Part shown: positions 59,207-64,000 of the stretch, one piece after another | How positions within the stretch are numbered: position 1 is the stretch's first letter | Layout: the number at the start of each line of letters is the position of its first letter | Source: Rhodospirillales bacterium URHD0017 | Lineage (GTDB): Bacteria; Pseudomonadota; Alphaproteobacteria; Reyranellales; Reyranellaceae | Direction: 5' to 3' | Length of the DNA: 64,000 nt | Assembly (NCBI GenBank): GCA_900110395.1 | Contig: FODP01000007.1 | Span: 372,001-436,000 of the forward strand | Position numbers and translations under genes: made by a program | Notes under the pieces: generated by a model | Told to the model about the DNA's origin: nothing | Database searches by the model: none | Seen by the model: only the letters and a program-made list of their open reading frames with translations

Positions 59207-60802
59207 TCAGCCCGCCAGCCAGATGTCGTGCCAGCTCGCCGCCGGGAAGGCGGGGTCGTTGGAATGATTGCGCACCCGGGTGCTGGCCAGCGTGATCGAT
59301 TCGAGTTCGACCAGCGGCAAGTCGGCGCATTCCACGGTCGCGATCTTCTGGAATTCGGCCACCAGCGCCTTGCGCTTGGCGGGATCGGTCTCGACCTTGA
59401 TCTTCTCGACCAGGGCATCGACCTCGTCCGTGTGGAAGCCCGAGGCGTTGCGGAACGGCACGCCTTTGCGGATGCCGTCGGAGGTGTAGTACTGGGTCGT
59501 CGATGGCACGGGCTCCGAGCCGGCCGCTTTGTTGGCGATCGCGAGGTCGAAGTCATAGTCGGTATAGAGCCGCCTGATCGAGGTCGCCCGGTCGGGGACC
59601 GTCAGGTTGACGCCCACCCCGACATCCTCCAGCCCCTGCTTGACGATGGCGCCGGCCTTGCCGTTCTCGGCAAACCAGCCGGCCGCCAGCAGGTTGAGCG
59701 TAAAGCGCTTGCCGCCGGCCTTCTTCGGATAGCCCGCCGCGTCGAGCAGGGCGGCGGCCTTCCTGGGGTCGAAGGTGGTGCTGAAAGTATCCGACGTGAA
59801 GAAGGTCGTGTTGGGCGATGCGATCGGGCCCGTGCCCGGCCGTGCATAGCCAAAGTAGACGGTCTTGGCGATCAGGGTGCGGTCGACGGCGAAGAACATC
59901 GCCTGCCGCACTTCGCGCTTGGCGAAGATCGGATTGCGCATGTTGACCTCGAAGGAGGTCGACCAGACCGCTTCCTCATAGCCCTTCGACGTGGCGATGA
60001 ACCTGGACGTGGCGACGAGCCGTTTGATGTCGGGCGGCTCCACGGGATTGAGCACGCCGATATGGATGTCGCCCGCCTCGATGGCGGCGGCGCGGCCGGC
60101 CGGATCGCGGATGTAGCGGATGATCAGCCGGTCGAGGTAGGGCTCATCCTTGCGCCAGTAGCCCTCGTTCCTGGCGTATTCGAAGTGGCTGCCACGGACC
60201 CACTGCTTGACCTGCCACGGCCCGGTGCCGATCGGCGCGTCGTTGGCCGGGTTCGTGAGCGGATCGCTGCCGGCGTAGACGTGCCTGGGCACGACGTAGT
60301 TCGCGTTGCCGCACAGCAGCGAGGCGAAGAAGAAGTCCGGTACCGGCTTGTTGAAACGCACCACCACGGTGTCGGTGTCGGACGCGACGACGCCGGCGAA
60401 ATCCGTCAGGGATGCGGCGGCGGCGTGCTTCTTCCAGATCTCGTCGATCGAATAGACGACGTCATCCGCGGTCATGTCCTTGCCGTCGTGGAACCTCACC
60501 CCCTGGCGGATCTTGATGGCATAGGACTTGAAGTCGGCGCTGGGCTTCCAGGCCTCGGCCAGTTCGCCCTGGAACTCGCCGTCCACGCGCCGGCTGGCCA
60601 GGCGCTCGAGCAGCTTGGACGAGGAGAAAGTGGGCGAAGGGCCGCCTCCCGAAGGGACGTAGCAGGCCTGCGGCTCGCCGCCGCCCCACGTCGCGACCAG
60701 CGTGCCGCCGCGTCTCGGCGTCTCCTGGGCACGCGCCGTCCCGCCAGCAAGGGCGGCCGTCAGGATGCCGGACGAGAACGCGCGACGAGAAACCCTGGTC
60801 AT
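59207..60802 (-). CDS. Peptide/nickel-type ABC transporter substrate-binding protein (family 5)
   Basis: The 531-residue protein has a twin-arginine-like signal (SRRAFSSGILTAALAGGTA) and the SBP_bac_5 pattern: IRQGVRFHDGKDMTADDVVY, GTGPWQVKQW, and a late AVDRTLIAKTVYFGYA. It binds a peptide or sugar-like ligand in the periplasm. No permease or ATPase gene of this system is in the window. The ATG at 60802 is used; the longer open frame overlaps the thioesterase gene. Confidence 0.92.
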   Translation of the reverse strand: MTRVSRRAFSSGILTAALAGGTARAQETPRRGGTLVATWGGGEPQACYVPSGGGPSPTFSSSKLLERLASRRVDGEFQGELAEAWKPSADFKSYAIKIRQGVRFHDGKDMTADDVVYSIDEIWKKHAAAASLTDFAGVVASDTDTVVVRFNKPVPDFFFASLLCGNANYVVPRHVYAGSDPLTNPANDAPIGTGPWQVKQWVRGSHFEYARNEGYWRKDEPYLDRLIIRYIRDPAGRAAAIEAGDIHIGVLNPVEPPDIKRLVATSRFIATSKGYEEAVWSTSFEVNMRNPIFAKREVRQAMFFAVDRTLIAKTVYFGYARPGTGPIASPNTTFFTSDTFSTTFDPRKAAALLDAAGYPKKAGGKRFTLNLLAAGWFAENGKAGAIVKQGLEDVGVGVNLTVPDRATSIRRLYTDYDFDLAIANKAAGSEPVPSTTQYYTSDGIRKGVPFRNASGFHTDEVDALVEKIKVETDPAKRKALVAEFQKIATVECADLPLVELESITLASTRVRNHSNDPAFPAASWHDIWLAG

Positions 60803-60830
60803 TCCCCGATTCAGCCGCAGGCGTGTGGCT

Positions 60831-61259
60831 TTATGCGGGCAGCGTCGAGTAGGTCGCCCGGCCCACGGCCAGAAGGGCCTTCTGCTCGTTGAATAGGTCG
60901 ACATCGACCACGCCCACGCTCTTGCCGGCGCGCCGGACCTTGGCGGTGATGACCAGCCCGGTCTTGATGGCGGGCCGGAGATAATCGACGCGGAAGTTGA
61001 TGGTCGGCAGCCCACGCCGCAGCGCCATGATCAACGCGTAGTCGCCGACCGTGTCGATGATCGCGGCCAGCGGACCGCCATGCCATTGGCCGGTGCCCTT
61101 GCCGCGTTCGAATTCCGGGCGCATGGCGCAGGTCATGGTGATCTGCTCGTTGGCGGGATCGGCCTCGGTCACCTTCAGGCCGAGGAAGGCGATGAAGGGC
61201 GAGTTGTCGAGCATCTTCTGCAGCTCGTCCCTGGTCAGCGGCACGATCTTGTCGTTCAC
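60831..61259 (-). CDS. PaaI-like hot-dog thioesterase
   Basis: The 142-residue protein has the hot-dog thioesterase pattern WHGGPLAAIIDTVGDYALIM, followed by TINFRVDYLRPAIKTG. Such enzymes release CoA from aromatic or short acyl thioesters. Its GTG start overlaps the oxidoreductase stop (61256-61259), so it is translated with that gene and with the upstream ligase, which fits turnover of a CoA ester. Confidence 0.93.
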   Translation of the reverse strand: MNDKIVPLTRDELQKMLDNSPFIAFLGLKVTEADPANEQITMTCAMRPEFERGKGTGQWHGGPLAAIIDTVGDYALIMALRRGLPTINFRVDYLRPAIKTGLVITAKVRRAGKSVGVVDVDLFNEQKALLAVGRATYSTLPA

Positions 61260-62269
61260 GGCGACACCACGACCTTGCCGAACACTTCGCGGTCCTCGAT
61301 CACGCGCAACGCCTCGCGCGCCTCGGCGAGCGGGAAGACCTTGTCGACCAGCACCTTGAGCTTGCCCTCCTGGACGAGCTTGAGGAGCTGCTCGATATCG
61401 CTGCGCATCCAGCCGTTGGAGCCCAGCACCTTGAGCTCGAAGGTCCAGATGAAGCGGATGTCCTCAGTCGGCGCGTAGCCGGCCGTGGCGCCGCAGGTCA
61501 CCATGCGGCCACCGACCTTCAGGACCTTCAGCGATTTCACCCAGGTGTCGCCGCCGGTGTAGTTGACCACCATGTCAATGCCGCGGTCGGTGCCGCCGCC
61601 GCGCCGCGTCGGCTTGCCGTAGAGATTGTAGACCTCCTGCTGGAAGTCGTGCGTGACGTAGTTGATGGTCTTGTCGGCGCCGAGCTCGATCAGGCGCTTG
61701 GCCTTGGCGTCGGTGCCGGCGCAGGCGATGACCTCGGCGCCGGCGAGCTTCGCGATCTGCAGGCAGCACACGCCGACGCCGCCCGAAGCGCCCAGGATCA
61801 GCACCTTCTCGCCTTTGGCGACATGGCCGTTGGTCGTCATCATGCGCAGCGCGGTGCCGTAGGCGCAGGGCAAGGCGGCCGCGTCGCTGTAGCTGACGCC
61901 GTCGGGAATGCGGACCAGCTGGTGGGCGCGTGCCCGGCAGAGCTCGGCCAGGCCGCCATGGATCGTCTCGCCCATCAGCCCGCCCTCGACGCGGTTGATG
62001 GGATCGACCACGACGCGGTCGCCCTTCTTCCAGCCAGTGACTCCCGGTCCGACCTCGGCGATCTCGCCCGCAACGTCCAAGCCCATGATGGCCGGCATCG
62101 GCACCTTGATGCCGGGCATGCCGCGGCGGGTGAAGACGTCGTGGTAGTTCAGCGACGCCGCCTTAACCGCCACGATCACGTCGCCCTCGCCGGGCTTCGG
62201 ATCGGGAAAGTCGGTCTCGTAGTTCAGACGGTCGGGAGCGCCATGCTCGCGGACGACAGCGGCTTTCAT
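61256..62269 (-). CDS. Zinc-binding (MDR) dehydrogenase, quinone-oxidoreductase-like
   Basis: The 337-residue protein is a medium-chain dehydrogenase/reductase with GLDVAGEIAEVGPGVTGWKK, a nucleotide-binding LGASGGVGVCCLQIAKLAG and the late WMRSDIEQLL. Many members reduce enoyl-CoA or quinones with NADPH. Its ATG overlaps the stop of the upstream ligase (ATGA), giving a translationally coupled run. Confidence 0.92.
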   Translation of the reverse strand: MKAAVVREHGAPDRLNYETDFPDPKPGEGDVIVAVKAASLNYHDVFTRRGMPGIKVPMPAIMGLDVAGEIAEVGPGVTGWKKGDRVVVDPINRVEGGLMGETIHGGLAELCRARAHQLVRIPDGVSYSDAAALPCAYGTALRMMTTNGHVAKGEKVLILGASGGVGVCCLQIAKLAGAEVIACAGTDAKAKRLIELGADKTINYVTHDFQQEVYNLYGKPTRRGGGTDRGIDMVVNYTGGDTWVKSLKVLKVGGRMVTCGATAGYAPTEDIRFIWTFELKVLGSNGWMRSDIEQLLKLVQEGKLKVLVDKVFPLAEAREALRVIEDREVFGKVVVSP

Positions 62270-63771
62270 TTTTGGGATTCTCCTCCGGTGGGGATCTGTT
62301 TGGCGAGCTGGCGCTTGTCGATCTTGTTGGTGCCGGCAAGCGGCATCTCGTCGATGAAGATGACCTGGCGGGGATGCTGGTAGGCCGGCGCGTTGGCGAG
62401 CGCATAGCTTTTGACCGCCTGCTCGTCGAGCTCGGCGCCGCCCGTCCGCACGACGAAGGCGATGGGCTTGTGGCCCTTCAGCTCATCGGGGATCGGGATG
62501 ACGGCTGCCTGATGGATCCCGGGATGGCGCTCCAGCATCTTCTCCACCTCGCCGGGATAGATGTTCTCGCCGCCGCACACGAACATGTCGTCGACGCGGC
62601 CGACGAAGTAGAAGAAGCCGTTTTGGTCGCGGCGGAACACGTCGTTGGTGCGATAGAAGCCGTCCGGCGTCATCGCCTTGGCCGTGGCCTCGGGCAGCTT
62701 GTGGTAATGCGTCATCAGGGCGCCGCACTTCATCTCGAGCGCACCTTCGTCCTGCACTTCTTTTCCATCGCGCACGAGGCGCAGCTCGACATCGGGATGA
62801 GGGTAGCCGGTCGACAGCTCGGGCTGCGGGATGTCGTCGGGGTGCGGACCGAACACGACGGGCCCGGCCTCCGTGGTGCCGTAGCCGTTGCCGATCGCGG
62901 CCTTGGGAAACACCGCGCGCACTTGGTCGATCAGCGACTGGGTGATGGGCGCTGAGCCCATGCGTACCGCCTCGACGGCCGATAGGTCGTTTGTCGCCAG
63001 CAGCTCCTTCTCGCGCAGCATCATGGCGATCATGGTCGGCACGGAAGTGAGGAACTGCACGCGATGACGCGCGGCGGTCTCGATGTATCCCTTGGTGGTG
63101 AACTGCGGCAGCAGGACGATCGTGTCGCCCTGGTCGAGCGTGGTCTGGCACATGGCGAGACCGTTCATGTGATAGAGCGGTGCGGCCACCAGCGAGCGTT
63201 GGCCCTGTGGCACCGGCCGGCGGACGCGCTGACTGATCGCCCAGAGGTGCGAGTAGTGCGACAGCACCACGCCCTTCGGCCGCCCGGTCGAGCCCGACGT
63301 GTAGAGGAACATCGCCGGTTCCTCGGGCTGCATTTTCAGCGGCGTGAAGGGGCCTTCGTCCAAGAGTGACGTGAAGTCCGTGTCGAAGGAGATCTTCGGC
63401 ACGGTGTCAGGCGCGAGCTTCAGCCGCGTGTCGTCGCCGACCACCAGCTTGGCGTCGCAGTCGCCGACGATGTAGGCCACGGTCTCGGCCGGCAGCTTGT
63501 AGTTCACCGGCACCGACACCAGGCCCGCCTGCATGGTGCCGAGGAAGGTCAGCAGGAATTCGGCACGGTTGGCCGACAGGATGGCGACGCGATCGCCACG
63601 CTTCAGCCCGCGTTTCAAGAGGCCGCGCGCGACGGCGCCGCTCAGGCGGACGATGTCGCCGTAGGTGTAGAGGCGCTCGCTGCCGTTGCCGCCGGCATCG
63701 ATCAGCGCCAGCGCCTCACGCGGCACGTCGCGCGCGATCGCGTCGCCCTGGTTGTCCTGCATGACGCTCAC
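62266..63771 (-). CDS. Acyl-CoA synthetase (AMP-binding)
   Basis: The 501-residue protein is a class I adenylate-forming ligase with YTSGSTGRPKGVVLSHYS, the GYGTTEAGPVVF A5 motif, GRVDDMFVCGGENIYPGEVE and a final GTNKIDKRQL with the catalytic lysine. It resembles medium-chain or aromatic acid ligases. The GTG at 63771 overlaps the upstream stop; an ATG at 63762 is also possible. It heads a ligase-oxidoreductase-thioesterase unit that probably degrades one acid. Confidence 0.93.
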   Translation of the reverse strand: MSVMQDNQGDAIARDVPREALALIDAGGNGSERLYTYGDIVRLSGAVARGLLKRGLKRGDRVAILSANRAEFLLTFLGTMQAGLVSVPVNYKLPAETVAYIVGDCDAKLVVGDDTRLKLAPDTVPKISFDTDFTSLLDEGPFTPLKMQPEEPAMFLYTSGSTGRPKGVVLSHYSHLWAISQRVRRPVPQGQRSLVAAPLYHMNGLAMCQTTLDQGDTIVLLPQFTTKGYIETAARHRVQFLTSVPTMIAMMLREKELLATNDLSAVEAVRMGSAPITQSLIDQVRAVFPKAAIGNGYGTTEAGPVVFGPHPDDIPQPELSTGYPHPDVELRLVRDGKEVQDEGALEMKCGALMTHYHKLPEATAKAMTPDGFYRTNDVFRRDQNGFFYFVGRVDDMFVCGGENIYPGEVEKMLERHPGIHQAAVIPIPDELKGHKPIAFVVRTGGAELDEQAVKSYALANAPAYQHPRQVIFIDEMPLAGTNKIDKRQLAKQIPTGGESQK

Positions 63772-64000
63772 CAGTCGACGAACTCCAGGACGGCGTTCAC
63801 GGCCTGCCTCGCCGGCACGACCAGCCGCCCCGGCGTCTGGACCGCGCCCGCGATCTTGCCCTCCTGCAATGCCCGTGCCGCCTTCGCGACAGAGACGGTG
63901 CGTAACGTGAGGCCGGCCATGTAGGCCTTGCGCCCTTCGGCGTCGGGCACGGCGTCACCGAACTCTGCTCTCAGCTCGGCCTCGGTGACGATGTCGAAGC
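63768..64000 (-). CDS. VOC/glyoxalase-like protein, C-terminal part only
   Basis: The frame is open to the right window edge, so the N-terminus is missing. The visible 77 residues include ELRAEFGDAVPDAEGRKAYM, LTLRTVSVAKAARALQEGK and GRLVVPARQAVNAVLEF, which resembles the end of a glyoxalase-like (Glyoxalase_3 type) domain. Its stop overlaps the ligase GTG start by GTGA, so it is the first visible gene of the run. Confidence 0.6.
   Translation of the reverse strand, partial: FDIVTEAELRAEFGDAVPDAEGRKAYMAGLTLRTVSVAKAARALQEGKIAGAVQTPGRLVVPARQAVNAVLEFVDW

Overview
This window is dense, GC-rich bacterial chromosome. Genes often overlap by four bases (ATGA or GTGA), and long open frames antisense to real genes are common. 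A cyclic beta-1,2-glucan synthase, an ECF42-type sigma factor with its DGPF partner, Bug-type and Liv-type solute receptors, and several acyl-CoA ligases point to a free-living alphaproteobacterium of the Rhodospirillales/Hyphomicrobiales kind, possibly Reyranella-like. The genus is inference; no rRNA or tRNA gene was seen.

Layout. 1-8139: a very large cyclic glucan synthase gene, cut at the left edge and interrupted by an in-frame TGA at 7261. 8141-14567: a small basic protein, an outer-membrane barrel protein, RecQ, and a KaiC-like ATPase overlapping a hybrid histidine kinase. 14548-17133: DGPF protein, ECF42 sigma factor, VOC protein and DoxX-like protein on the minus strand. 17202-18217: a Fic-type toxin-antitoxin-like pair with a frameshifted fic. 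18295-23184: phosphatase, MscS channel, PHA depolymerase, Sco protein, MESH1-like hydrolase, flavin reductase. 23312-29049: a minus-strand run with amidase, acetyl-CoA synthetase, nitroreductase, a VOC/hydrolase fusion and DinB. 29257-33054: aconitase and a divergent TPR protein. 33085-33513: a DUF559 gene held exactly between perfect 43-bp inverted repeats. 34436-36527: a two-component system. 36604-44034: acyl-CoA ligase plus a complete Liv-type ABC transporter. 44031-46998: a patch of small or regulatory genes including a MerR-ATPase fusion and BrnT/BrnA. 47087-50766: PaaK-like ligase, GNAT, serine hydrolase, SDR. 50916-58644: Bug receptor, an exported PCMT-like methyltransferase, a membrane spermidine-synthase-like protein, a hydrolase, a PhnZ-like HD oxygenase, a dehydratase and a Nudix protein. 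58634-64000: a secreted unknown, a peptide-type solute receptor and a tightly overlapping run of thioesterase, oxidoreductase, acyl-CoA ligase and a glyoxalase-like protein.

The most distinctive feature is a family of intergenic paired palindromes, REPIN-like in shape, at 8376, 29067, 33085/33471, 39483 and 43065. One pair encloses the DUF559 gene with no spare bases, while a closely related pair at 39483 has only 15 bp between its arms. The repeats appear to supply the ribosome binding sites of the DUF559 gene and of livF. Two further GC-rich palindromes with shared ends (15435 and 38603) sit against the ends or starts of genes, and three insertions of palindromes have split the Liv operon. 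The other notable points are the nonsense codon in the glucan synthase, the frameshift in fic, and an 11-bp tandem repeat between a response regulator and its kinase.
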